64,000 nt of DNA from Mesostigma viride (Eukaryota; Streptophyta; Mesostigmatophyceae; Mesostigmatales; Mesostigmataceae). The stretch covers positions 1,104,397 through 1,168,396 of the forward strand of contig RPFO01000086.1 in assembly GCA_009746045.1 (NCBI GenBank). The letters are read 5' to 3'. Below the pieces are notes generated by a model. It had not been told where the DNA came from. It worked only from the letters and a program-made list of their open reading frames with translations, and did no database searches. The position numbers and the translations under genes were made by a program. The first letter of the stretch is position 1. Every line of letters starts with the position of its first letter. Positions 43,561 through 54,780 of this stretch are shown piece by piece.

Positions 43561-46536
43561 GTACAATGTGATATCCAAGAAATCAGGAAACTGACTTTGT
43601 TGGTGGGTGTTGACAGATACACCAAGTACAAGGTGCTGGAGCTGTTGCAAGACAAATCTAAGCCATGTTTGGTGGCTGGGCTCCAGGCTATCAGATCCAG
43701 AATGAAACCAGTGATCCAGCTGCAGTGTGATTTAGAATTTGAGTGCTGCATGGGGCATGAAGACCTCCCTGAGTTATTTGTTGTACACAGGGAGTCCCAT
43801 GGCAGTCAAGGCGTGGTGGAGAGGACAATCAGAGAACTCAAGACTATTCTGCTGACGGAGAAGAAGATTCCAAGATTGGTTCCAGCTATTATCAAGACGG
43901 CCTGGTTAAGGTCAGTTGAGGACAGATTGAATGTCAGGGCACCCATGTATGTTGGAGAGGTCCCTGTGACTCCATTATCATTGCATCTTCGGGAGGTCCC
44001 TACTGAGGTTGAGCAAGCCTGGAAAGATAGCCTTATGTTCAAGTTTGCCAAGTTGAGGCAGAAAGACAAGGGCTGGAGTGTTCTGAAACCTGTTGTTGGC
44101 CAGAGGGTAATTGTGTGGAAAGAGCCCAAGCTTGCAGGCAAGCGTGGTAGCTGGCACCCTGGAGTAGTGACCAGGGTGGAACTAGCTGGGCACAAGTGCT
44201 GGGTGAAGATGGAGGATCCTCCCCAGAATGTGCACCGTCTGTCGTGGTCATATGTACGTCTAAGGGGTGCTGAAGCAGAGGCAGTAACTCCTGATGTGAC
44301 AACCTTGCCAGTTGGTCATGACGTCATCCCTGATCATCACGTTCCGGCTGGAAGTAATCCCCGGGTAAGTCCTGGCCAGACCCCTGGACCGGTTAACTTT
44401 CCAGATTTAGAGCAGGCAGATGTGGTCCCCTCTAGCCTCACTAAGCATAGAGGTGTGGGCCTGAAAGATGTGGTGCTGGCTATGCAAAAAGCCAAGCAAA
44501 AGCCTCGGGTGTCCAAGCTCAGCCAGTTGGGGGAGTCCGAGTGCACTGCACTAGAAGTAGATACCAATGCAGAGGTCTCCATCATGGGGTCTCAGCATAC
44601 AGGGCAGCGGCAGATTGGCGAGTCTAGCTATTCCTGGGTGTCTGACTTTAGTGGCAGGGTTCATATGAAAGTGGTAGGAGAAATCATCTTACCATTTATG
44701 GGTGTAGATGTTTCCTTCCTAGTGCTGGAAGATTATGATGGTCCTATCATCTTGGGTCAGAATTTTCTTTGCACCCCTGGAGTTGTGGTTGTATCTCATA
44801 GCCTTATTCGTAAGGGTTGGGGTAGCATTCCACTGACTAACTTCAGGGCCCTGAATCTTAATTTTTTCTCTGTGAAAGCGATCAGGAATGTGCAGTGGCC
44901 TGAGGATCAGATTCCTGTGGCTTCCAGTCTTGTGATACCAGCTGCTCTTCATCCTAGCAGTATTGGTATTACTAAGAGATCACTGGCTGCTCATTCTCCT
45001 CTTAGCTATGATCAGCTTGTCCAGGAAATGAGTTCTCCTCTGATGTTTGAGGCCTGGAGGCTAGCATTTGCCAAGGCCCTAGAGGAGTGGTTGCAGTTTG
45101 ACTGCTGTCAGCCTGTGAATGAAGTTCCTCCATACAGTACACGGTTGAAGCTCAGATTCGTCATCAAGCGGAAGGAGGTGGAGGGGGTGTCTGTTCCCCA
45201 TGTGCGTCCAGTTCTTAATGAATACCGTGGTACTGGGGATCTTCTGGGCGAGGAGTTGTATACACCTGGGATGCTACATGATACATGGCGTATTTTATTG
45301 TGCCTGTATGTCGGTATGCTGAACCAGGGTGCTGATGTGTCTTCAGTTCTGCTAGATTTCAAGAGAGCATTTCTGAAGGGTGATCCCAGTGTGGCTCAGC
45401 AGGTGTGGCATTGTGAAACTCCATTTCATGTGCCAGTTCCTGTAGCCTGGCAGGCAGAGCTCCAGTCTAGCTACCTGCTGATTCTGAAGGGTCTAGAAGG
45501 TCTCAGGTCCAGTCCCATCATTTGGAGGCTTACCCTGGAAGACTTCTTGACTAAGCACTGTGGGTTGAAGGTGTCATCTGTGGACCCATGTTTATTGCTG
45601 GGTAGGTGGCATGATTTACCTGTGTATGCTAGCCTGCATGGTGATGACTTGCACTTGATTGCTCCCACTAAGTGGTTGAGTCAGTTTGTGCCCATCATTA
45701 ATGATGCATTTCCTTTGGGAAAAGAATTGTGGCAGAAGCCTGGAGAGGCTGTCACGTTCTGTGGAATGCAGGCTACATTGGTTCAGGAGGGGAGTCAGTG
45801 GCTGATTAAGCTGCAGGCGGGCAATGACTACAAGAGTACCATTCTTCAATCTGTTCCAGAGGTCATGACATCATCCATTGCACCTGAGCTGAAAGGCAAG
45901 TTGGCCTGGTATGGCAGCATTTGTGGGCTTGACATGATGGTCCATAGCAGATCCCCTGATGATGTGCTAATCCTGGAGGAGCCTTCCCAGATTATTGCAC
46001 ATGTTAACAAGTCTCCTGGTATTACTTTAGCTGGGATTGATTTGTCTTTGCCATTTTCCTTGGATATCTATGTTGATAGCTCCATGGATAGCAGGCAAGT
46101 TTCTAAGGTCAGAGGCAGGTCAGCTGGCTTGTTTGTGCTTCAGCAACATAGGCCTAGTCTTGTGGCCTGGTACAGTCGTCTTCAAAGAAGGGTTGCTGTG
46201 AGTTCAGATGTCTCTGAGTGCAGAGCCATTTGTGAAGGGATTCAGTCCAGTTTGTACATCAAGGAGCTGTTGCTAGCTATGGCTTCAGTTACTCCTCATA
46301 CTCTTCAGCTGGAGACCTTGATCCTTTCAGATAACATGGGCATGGTCCAGTTTGTGCACAAGCAGTTGGCCAGAAGCAGAGATCTGGATTATCTCCTGTT
46401 GAAGGAGTTGGCAGGTCTGGTGGATATTCAACATCTTCCAGGTTCTGAGAATCCTGCTGATGCCTTGACCAAGTTACCTCACAAGTCTGCTGAGCAATAT
46501 AAGCTTCTTTACAAGCTGATGAGCTCCTCTGTGTGA
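43561..46536 (+). CDS. Copia-B1 Pol: integrase, retropepsin-like domain, RT, RNase H
   Basis: Open from inside insert G; residue numbers count from 43525. Integrase D16 (VQCDI), D69 (QCDLEFE), E99 (GVVERT), D69-E99 spacing 29 as in Copia-A. An SH3-like segment follows (VVGQRVIVWKEP to WHPGVVTRVEL). The retropepsin-like domain comes after integrase: LEVDTNAEVSI (D346) and IILGQNFL. RT: LLDFKRAFLKG (D611) and LHGDDLHLI (D707, D708). RNase H: D851 (VDSSMDS), E898 (SECR), D936 (SDN), then NPADALTK. No ATG opens the integrase; insert G removed the original upstream sequence. The frame is otherwise intact to TGA at 46534. Confidence 0.92.
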   Translation, partial: VQCDIQEIRKLTLLVGVDRYTKYKVLELLQDKSKPCLVAGLQAIRSRMKPVIQLQCDLEFECCMGHEDLPELFVVHRESHGSQGVVERTIRELKTILLTEKKIPRLVPAIIKTAWLRSVEDRLNVRAPMYVGEVPVTPLSLHLREVPTEVEQAWKDSLMFKFAKLRQKDKGWSVLKPVVGQRVIVWKEPKLAGKRGSWHPGVVTRVELAGHKCWVKMEDPPQNVHRLSWSYVRLRGAEAEAVTPDVTTLPVGHDVIPDHHVPAGSNPRVSPGQTPGPVNFPDLEQADVVPSSLTKHRGVGLKDVVLAMQKAKQKPRVSKLSQLGESECTALEVDTNAEVSIMGSQHTGQRQIGESSYSWVSDFSGRVHMKVVGEIILPFMGVDVSFLVLEDYDGPIILGQNFLCTPGVVVVSHSLIRKGWGSIPLTNFRALNLNFFSVKAIRNVQWPEDQIPVASSLVIPAALHPSSIGITKRSLAAHSPLSYDQLVQEMSSPLMFEAWRLAFAKALEEWLQFDCCQPVNEVPPYSTRLKLRFVIKRKEVEGVSVPHVRPVLNEYRGTGDLLGEELYTPGMLHDTWRILLCLYVGMLNQGADVSSVLLDFKRAFLKGDPSVAQQVWHCETPFHVPVPVAWQAELQSSYLLILKGLEGLRSSPIIWRLTLEDFLTKHCGLKVSSVDPCLLLGRWHDLPVYASLHGDDLHLIAPTKWLSQFVPIINDAFPLGKELWQKPGEAVTFCGMQATLVQEGSQWLIKLQAGNDYKSTILQSVPEVMTSSIAPELKGKLAWYGSICGLDMMVHSRSPDDVLILEEPSQIIAHVNKSPGITLAGIDLSLPFSLDIYVDSSMDSRQVSKVRGRSAGLFVLQQHRPSLVAWYSRLQRRVAVSSDVSECRAICEGIQSSLYIKELLLAMASVTPHTLQLETLILSDNMGMVQFVHKQLARSRDLDYLLLKELAGLVDIQHLPGSENPADALTKLPHKSAEQYKLLYKLMSSSV

Positions 46537-47310
46537 GTTGAGCAATTCCAGTTGGAGCTTTGAGTTTGGTGGCTGATTGGGTGAGAAGAGCTAACATAGA
46601 GCTGGGCTCTGTTATGCTGAGAGCTGTGATGCTCTGAGGGCAGTAATGCTCTATGTACATATGTGTATAATACTGTATTCTATGTAATGCTCAGTCATGG
46701 AGCATAATGTTGGTTGGGGGTTTGTCCTCAGTTTGAGGTTTGTCTCAACCAAAGGGATTTTATAGGGCAGGGTTCGATTCCCTGGGGCTGCTTAGGCGGA
46801 TTTTCCCGGATTGGCTGACCCATCAACCTTGCTGGTGAGGTGGCGACAGGTCCCCTAGTTTTGTCCCAGACAGAGGAAGGTAGTTTGTCATGTGCTTAAT
46901 ATATTTTGTGATGTGCTATTTCTCAGTCCATGGTGGGCGCCAGTTCTGATAACTATCAATGTCTACCTGATAAGGTCTTGTGGGTAACTTGTGGGGTTCC
47001 AATCAGGAGCCATTATGGTGATGATTCCATTTTGGTCATTATTCTGGTTAGCCACAAGCTGCTACTCCAAACACTTGGCTTTCTACTTCCAGTGGATAGG
47101 GAATTCATTGTAATTCGTCATGGCTGAGATGTGTTGTGATCTGGTGCTTGATTATCCCGAGCAGAGACTACAGAGAGCTGGGAGGGATGTCAAGTGCTAT
47201 GCATGTTGTTTCTATATATGTGTTGCCAAGCCTAACAGCTCTAAAAGAAAGAAAGGGCTGGAGTTAATATGGCTGTTACGTCCAAGCTCTAAAAGAGAAG
47301 AAAGGGCTGG
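46537..47310 (+). other. Copia-B1 3' untranslated region and polypurine tract
   Basis: No supported gene over about 770 bp. Just before the 3' LTR, AAAAGAGAAGAAAGGGCTGG (47291-47310) is purine-rich and is the likely PPT. An upstream near copy, AAAGAAAGAAAGGGCTGG around 47245, makes the tract duplicated. Confidence 0.7.
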
Positions 47311-47938
47311 AGTTAATATTGCCTGGCAAGCAATATTATTCTACTAAGCTACTTGGCTTGTAGAGATTCTACTTCCGGTTACTACAATCCAGAAACGGGT
47401 TCATTCTGATGAGTATTGCTCGAGATATGAGCAAGATACTGTTCTACTACATTCTACTTGGATTCGGTGATTCTACGGTGGTTCTTCAAGTGACGCGTGG
47501 CATACGACGTCTTGTCACAGTGTACGATAGGACATTTAGTCTCCGACACTGCGGTCTATTCAATGCTATTGATTAGACGTAACAAATAGTGACAGGACTT
47601 GTGCGACAGGACACTGATGTGACTATTTATGGATAACGAGTCGAGATCTGCTGGTCCAGAGTGAAGGACAGCAATATTGTGAGATGATCTGTCCTATCAG
47701 TCATCTGGATGTGACTGCGTCACAATTAGTATATAACGAGCAGGACGCTGCCACTTGGTAGCACCACTTTCCCTGCACCTGTGTCCTCGCACCTTCGGCG
47801 ACGGTTCTCACGTGCCTCGTGCGTTCTGTGCTGGTAGCCATAACCAGCAACGTAAACCTATTGATTAATATAACTACTTCCTCTGTAGATATTAATCAGT
47901 GCAGGCTGAACCATAGTTCAGCCACAGTTTCGTTAACT
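47311..47938 (+). repeat. Copia-B1 3' LTR with the empty SDR-2 site
   Basis: 628 bp. Continuous at 47732/47733, where the 5' LTR holds SDR-2. Followed by the CCCAT duplication. Confidence 0.95.
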
Positions 47939-47943
47939 CCCAT

Positions 47944-50056
47944 GGTGTCATCATTGCCCGTGTACGTACATGAATGGCATTTATGTAATTAATGATGAGG
48001 ATTCAGGCTCCCATGGTGTCATCATGGCCCGTCTACGTACATGGATGTCAAGGAACAGTAAATGATGAGGATTCAGGCTCCCATGGTGTCATCATGGCCC
48101 GTCTACGTACATGGATGACGATTTTGTAATTAATGATGAGGATTTAGGCTCCCAGGGTGTCATCATGGCCCGTCTACGTACATGGATGGCATTTATGTAT
48201 TTAATGATGAGGATTCAGGCTCCCATGGTGTCATCATGGCTTGTCTACCTACATGGTTGGCATTTATGTAACCTGAATCCTCTCATAAAAAAAATGATGA
48301 GGATTCAGGCTCCCATGGTGTCATCATGGCCCGTGTACGTCCATGGATGGCATGTATGTAATTAATTATGAGGATTCAGGCTCCCATGGGGTCATCATTG
48401 CCCGTGTACATACATGAATGGCATTTATGTAATTAATGATCAGGATTCAGGCTCCCATGGTGTCATCATGGCCCGTCTACGTACATGGATGTCAAGGAAT
48501 AGTAAATGATGAGGATTCAGGCTCCCATGGTGTCATCATGGCCCGTCTACGTACATGGATGGCGCTTTTGTAATTAATGATGAGGATTTAGGCTCCCATG
48601 GGGTCATCATGGCCCGTCTACGTACATGGATGGCATTTATGTAATTAATGATGAGGATTCAGGCTCCCATGGTGTCATCATGGCTTGTCTACCTACATGG
48701 TTGGCATTTATGTAACCTGAATCCTCTCATTAAAAAAATGAAGAGGATTCAGGCTCCATTGGTGTCATCATGGCTGGCCTACGTACATGGATGTCAAGGA
48801 ATAGTAAATGATGAGGATTCAGGCTCCCATGGTGTCATCATGGCTTGTCTACGTACATGGTTGGCATTTATGTAATTAATGAGGGAGATTCAGGCTCCCA
48901 TGGTGTCTCCATGGCTGGCCTACGTACATGGATGTCAAGGAATAGTAAATGATGAGGATTCAGGCTCCCATGGTGTCATCATGGCCCGTGTACGTACATG
49001 GATGGCATGTATGTAATTAATGATGAGGATTCAGGCTCCCATGGTGTCATCATGGCCCGTCTACGTACATGGATGTCAAAGAAAAAAAAATGATGAGGAT
49101 TCAGGCTCCCATGGTGTCATCATGGCCCGTCTACGTACATGGATGTCTCATAAAAAAAATGATGAGGACTCAGGCTCCCATGGTGTCATCATCGCCCGTC
49201 TACGTACATGGATGGCATTTATGTAATTAATGATGAGGATTCAGGCTCCCATGGTGTCATCATGGCCCGTCTACGTACATGGATGGCATTTATGTATTTA
49301 ATGATGAGGATTCAGGCTCCCATGGTGTCATCATGGCTTGTCTACCTACATGGTTGGCATTTATGTAACCTGAATCCTCTCATAAAAAAAATGAAGAGGA
49401 TTCAGGCTCCATTGGTGTCATCATGGCTGGCCTACGTACATGGATGTCAAGGAATAGTAAATGATGAGGATTCAGGCTCCCATGGTGTCATCATGGCTTG
49501 TCTACGTACATGGTTGGCATTTATGTAATTAATGATGAGGATTCAGGCTCCCATGGTGTCTCCATGGCTGGGCTACGTACATGGATGTCAAGGAATAGTA
49601 AATGATGAGGATTCAGGCTCCCATGGTGTCATCATGGCCCGTCTACGTACATGGATGGCATGTATGTAATTAATGATGAGGATTCAGGCTCCCATGGTGT
49701 CATCATGGCCCGTCTACGTACATGGATGTCAAAGAAAAAAAAATGATGAGGATTCAGGCTCTCATGGTGTCATCATGGCTGGCCTACGTACATGGATGTC
49801 TCATAAAAAAAATGATGAGGACTCAGGCTCCCATGGTGTCATCATGGCGTGTCTACGTGTACACATGGATGTCAAAGAAAAAAAAATGATGAGGATTCAG
49901 GCTCCCATGGTTTCATCATGCATGGCCCGTCTACGTACATGGATGGCATGTATGTACTTAATGATGAGGATTCAGGCTCCCATGGTGTCATCATGGCGTG
50001 TCTACGTACATGGATGGCAATTATGTAATTAATGATGAGGATTCAGGCTCCCATGG
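47944..50056. repeat. 71-bp satellite between inverted Copia-B copies
   Basis: About 29 units, plus orientation. Linker types are ATTAATG, GTCAAGGAATAGTAA, GTCTCATA7 and GTCAAAGA9. Three units carry a local inversion CCTGAATCCTC...GAGGATTCAGG (about 48269-48312, 48716-48752, 49370-49412). Ends GGCTCCCATGG at the Copia-B2 LTR. Confidence 0.95.
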
Positions 50057-50684
50057 AGTTAACGAAACTGTGGCTGAACTATGGTTCAGCCTGCACTGAT
50101 TAATATCTACAGAGGAAGTAGTTATATTAATCAATAGGTTTACGTTGCTGGTTATGGCTACCAGCACAGAACGCACGAGGCACGTGAGAACCGTCGCCGA
50201 AGGTGCGCGGACACAGGTGCAGGGAAAGTGGTGCTACCAAGTGGCAGCGTCCTGCTCGTTATATACTAATTGTGACGCAGTCACATCCAGATGACTGATA
50301 GGACAGATCATCTCACAATATTGCTGTCCTTCACTCTGGACCAGCAGATCTCGACTCGTTATCCATAAATAGTCACATCAGTGTCCTGTCGCACAAGTCC
50401 TGTCACTATTTGTTACGTCTAATCAATAGCATTGAATAGACCGCAGTGTCGGAGACTAAATGTCCTATCGTACACTGTGACAAGACGTCGTATGCCACGC
50501 GTCACTTGAAGAACCACCGTAGAATCACCGAATCCAAGTAGAATGTAGTAGAACAGTATCTTGCTCATATCTCGAGCAATACTCATCAGAATGAACCCGT
50601 TTCTGGATTGTAGTAACCGGAAGTAGAATCTCTACAAGCCAAGTAGCTTAGTAGAATAATATTGCTTGCCAGGCAATATTAACT
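50057..50684 (-). repeat. Copia-B2 3' LTR
   Basis: 628 bp, reverse orientation, uninterrupted. Confidence 0.95.
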
Positions 50685-51459
50685 CCAGCCCTTTCTTCTC
50701 TTTTAGAGCTTGGACGTAACAGCCATATTAACTCCAGCCCTTTCTTTCTTTTAGAGCTGTTAGGCTTGGCAACACATATATAGAAACAACATGCATAGCA
50801 CTTGACATCCCTCCCAGCTCTCTGTAGTCTCTGCTCGGGATTAATCAAGCACCAGATCACAACACATCTCAGCCATGACGAATTACAATGAATTCCCTAT
50901 CCACTGGAAGTAGAAAGCCAAGTGTTTGGAGTAGCAGCTTGTGGCTAACCAGAATAATGACCAAAATGGAATCATCACCATAATGGCTCCTGATTGGAAC
51001 CCCACAAGTTACCCACAAGACCTTATCAGGTAGACATTGATAGTTATCAGAACTGGCGCCCACCATGGACTGAGAAATAGCACATCACAAAATATATTAA
51101 GCACATGACAAACTACCTTCCTCTGTCTGGGACAAAACTAGGGGGACCTGTCGCCACCTCACCAGCAAGGTTGATGGGTCAGCCAATCCGGGAAAATCCG
51201 CCTAAGCAGCCCCAGGGAATCGAACCCTGCCCTATAAAATCCCTTTGGTTGAGACAAACCTCAAACTGAGGACAAACCCCCAACCAACATCATGCTCCAT
51301 GACTGAGCATTACATAGAATACAGTATTATACACATATGTACACAGAGCATTACTGCCCTCAGAGCATCACAGCTCTCAGCATAACAGAGCCCAGCTCTA
51401 TGTTAGCTCTTCTCACCCAATCAGTCACCAACTCAAAGCTCCAACTGGAATTGCTCAAC
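50685..51459 (-). other. Copia-B2 3' untranslated region and polypurine tract
   Basis: Inverted counterpart of 46537-47310. CCAGCCCTTTCTTCTCTTTT (50685-50704) is the complement of the PPT. No gene. Confidence 0.7.
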
Positions 51460-54400
51460 TCACACAGAGGAGCTCATCAGCTTGTAAAGAAGCTTATATT
51501 GCTCAGCAGACTTGTGAGGCAACTTGGTCAAGGCATCAGCAGGATTCTCAGAACCTGGAAGATGTTGAATATCCACCAGACCTGCCAACTCCTTCAACAG
51601 GAGATAATCCAGATCTCTGCTTCTGGCCAACTGCTTGTGCACAAACTGGACCATACCCATGTTATCTGAAAGGATCAAGGTCTCCAGCTGAAGAGTATGA
51701 GGAGTCACTGAAGCCATAGCTAGCAACAGCTCCTTGATGTACAAACTGGACTGAATCCCTTCACAAATGGCTCTGCACTCAGAGACATCTGAACTCACAG
51801 CAACCCTTCTTTGAAGACGACTGTACCAGGCCACAAGACTAGGCCTATGTTGCTGAAGCACAAACAAGCCAGCTGACCTGCCTCTGACCTTAGAAACTTG
51901 CCTGCTATCCATGGAGCTATCAACATAGATATCCAAGGAAAATGGCAAAGACAAATCAATCCCAGCTAAAGTAATACCAGGAGACTTGTTAACATGTGCA
52001 ATAATCTGGGAAGGCTCCTCCAGGATTAGCACATCATCAGGGGATCTGCTATGGACCATCATGTCAGGCCCACAAATGCTGCCATACCAGGCCAACTTGC
52101 CTTTCAGCTCAGGTGCAATGGATGACGTCATGACCTCTGGAACAGATTGAAGAATGGTACTCTTGTAGTCATTGCCCGCCTGCAGCTTAATCAGCCACTG
52201 ACTCCCCTCCTGAACCAATGTAGCCTGCATTCCACAGAACGTGACAGCCTCTCCAGGCTTCTGCCACAATTCTTTTCCCAAAGGAAATGCATCATTAATG
52301 ATGGGCACAAACTGACTCAACCACTTAGTGGGAGCAATCAAGTGCAAGTCATCACCATGCAGGCTAGCATACACAGGTAAATCATGCCACCTACCCAGCA
52401 ATAAACATGGGTCCACAGATGACACCTTCAACCCACAGTGCTTAGTCAAGAAGTCTTCCAGGGTAAGCCTCCAAATGATGGGACTGGACCTGAGACCTTC
52501 TAGACCCTTCAGAATCAGCAGGTAGCTAGACTGGAGCTCTGCCTGCCAGGCTACAGGAACTGGCACATGAAATGGAGTTTCACAATGCCACACCTGCTGA
52601 GCCACACTGGGATCACCCTTCAGAAATGCTCTCTTGAAATCTAGCAGAACTGAAGACACATCAGCACCCTGGTTCAGCATACCGACATACAGGCACAATA
52701 AAATACGCCATGTATCATGTAGCATCCCAGGTGTATACAACTCCTCGCCCAGAAGATCCCCAGTACCACGGTATTCATTAAGAACTGGACGCACATGGGG
52801 AACAGACACCCCCTCCACCTCCTTCCGCTTGATGACGAATCTGAGCTTCAACCGTGTACTGTATGGAGGAACTTCATTCACAGGCTGACAGCAGTCAAAC
52901 TGCAACCACTCCTCTAGGGCCTTGGCAAATGCTAGCCTCCAGGCCTCAAACATCAGAGGAGAACTCATTTCCTGGACAAGCTGATCATAGCTAAGAGGAG
53001 AATGAGCAGCCAGTGATCTCTTAGTAATACCAATACTGCTAGGATGAAGAGCAGCTGGCATCACAAGACTGGAAGCCACAGGAATCTGATCCTCAGGCCA
53101 CTGCACATTCCTGATCGCTTTCACAGAGAAAAATTTAAGATTCAGGGCCCTGAAGTTAGTCAGTGGAATGCTACCCCAACCCTTACGAATAAGGCTATGA
53201 GATACAACCACAACTCCAGGGGTGCAAAGAAAATTCTGACCCAAATGATAGGGCCATCGTAATCTTCTAGCACTAGGAAGGAAACATCTACACCCATAAA
53301 TGGTAAGATGATTTCTCCTACCACTTTCATATGAACCCTGCCACTAAAGTCAGACACCCAGGAACAGCTAGACTCGCCAATCTGCCGCTGCCCTGTATGC
53401 TGAGACCCCATGATGGAGACCTCTGCATTGGTATCTACTTCTAGTGCAGTGCACTCGGACTCCCCCAACTGGCTGAGCTTGGACACCCGAGGCTTTTGCT
53501 TGGCTTTTTGCATAGCCAGCACCACATCTTTCAGGCCCACACCTCTATGCTTAGTGAGGCTAGAGGGGACCACATCTGCCTGCTCTAAATCTGGAAAGTT
53601 AACCGGTCCAGGGGTCTGGCCAGGACTTACCCGGGGATTACTTCCAGCCGGAACGTGATGATCAGGGATGACGTCATGACCAACTGGCAAGGTTGTCACA
53701 TCAGGAGTTACTGCCTCTGCTTCAGCACCCCTTAGACGTACATATGACCACGACAGACGGTGCACATTCTGGGGAGGATCCTCCATCTTCACCCAGCACT
53801 TGTGCCCAGCTAGTTCCACCCTGGTCACTACTCCAGGGTGCCAGCTACCACGCTTGCCTGCAAGCTTGGGCTCTTTCCACACAATTACCCTCTGGCCAAC
53901 AACAGGTTTCAGAACACTCCAGCCCTTGTCTTTCTGCCTCAACTTGGCAAACTTGAACATAAGGCTATCTTTCCAGGCTTGCTCAACCTCAGTAGGGAGC
54001 TCCCGAAGATGCAATGATAATGGAGTCACAGGGACCTCTCCAACATACATGGGTGCCCTGACATTCAATCTGTCCTCAACTGACCTTAACCAGGCCGTCT
54101 TGATAATAGCTGGAACCAATCTTGGAATCTTCTTCTCCGTCAGCAGAATAGTCTTGAGTTCTCTGATTGTCCTCTCCACCACGCCTTGACTGCCATGGGA
54201 CTCCCTGTGTACAACAAATAACTCAGGGAGGTCTTCATGCCCCATGCAGCACTCAAATTCTAAATCACACTGCAGCTGGATCACTGGTTTCATTCTGGAT
54301 CTGATAGCCTGGAGCCCAGCCACCAAACATGGCTTAGATTTGTCTTGCAACAGCTCCAGCACCTTGTACTTGGTGTATCTGTCAACACCAACCAACAAAA

Positions 54401-54494
54401 TCAGTTTCCTGATTTCTTGGATATCACATTGTACATATCCAGGCTGCAACACAGGTTGTCTGACATGAGACTTCTTAGGCTTGGAGCAACCAGC
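51460..54494 (-). pseudogene. Copia-B2 Pol, broken by one deleted base
   Basis: Same domain order as B1. The frame runs from 54494 (after TAG 54497-54495) as KPKKSHVRQPVLQPGYVQCD and through integrase to VDTNAEVSI. It breaks near 53242, where CCCAAATGATAGGG replaces B3's CCCAAGATGATAGG; one base is missing inside the IILGQNF motif. The remainder, with the RT (HGDD) and RNase H, is open to 51460. In this undisturbed copy the open frame starts without ATG, right behind CTTGTTCCTGTAG, which resembles a 3' splice site. Confidence 0.9.
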
Positions 54495-54522
54495 CTACAG
54501 GAACAAGCCTCAGCAACCTGCT

Positions 54523-54780
54523 TTACTGCTTAGGTGATGTGCTTTGATCAGCACTATCACTTACAACCATGCTCCCCATTGCATCATTCAGGCCATCAGC
54601 CTCATCCTCCTCCTCTAAAGGAGCCTCCTGCCCTAAGGCAGGACTTCCACGCTCCAACATTGAAGGAGTACGCAAACTACCTCCAAGAGCCATGTGGGAA
54701 CGTTGTTGTCTTGTGGTAACTGCTTTCACCATGGTGACGTGGGAAGACCCAGTCACTACCCCATTGTGTTCTTCCTCCAT
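54523..54780 (-). CDS. Small acidic Copia-B ORF (B2)
   Basis: 85 codons, MEEEHNGVV to STSPKQ, upstream of pol in another frame. No recognised domain. Complete here, unlike the B1 copy cut by element F. It could be the end of a spliced Gag or an accessory peptide. Confidence 0.4.
   Translation of the reverse strand: MEEEHNGVVTGSSHVTMVKAVTTRQQRSHMALGGSLRTPSMLERGSPALGQEAPLEEEDEADGLNDAMGSMVVSDSADQSTSPKQ

Larger units (their letters stand above)
30750..47938 (+). mobile_element. Copia-B1: Copia-related LTR retrotransposon carrying four nested insertions
   Basis: 628-bp LTRs (AGTTAATATTGCC...TTTCGTTAACT) at 30750-31171 plus 33114-33319 and at 47311-47938. The duplication CCCAT lies at 30745-30749 and 47939-47943. 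Nested inside are SDR-2 in the 5' LTR, the PHD/RING LINE (34039-40191), TIR element F (41216-42914) and SINE-like insert G (43104-43550). Copies B2 and B3 at the right of the window supply the uninserted arrangement for most of these. One intact IN-PR-RT-RH frame remains. The LTR ends AGTTA...TAACT match those of Copia-A. Confidence 0.93.
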
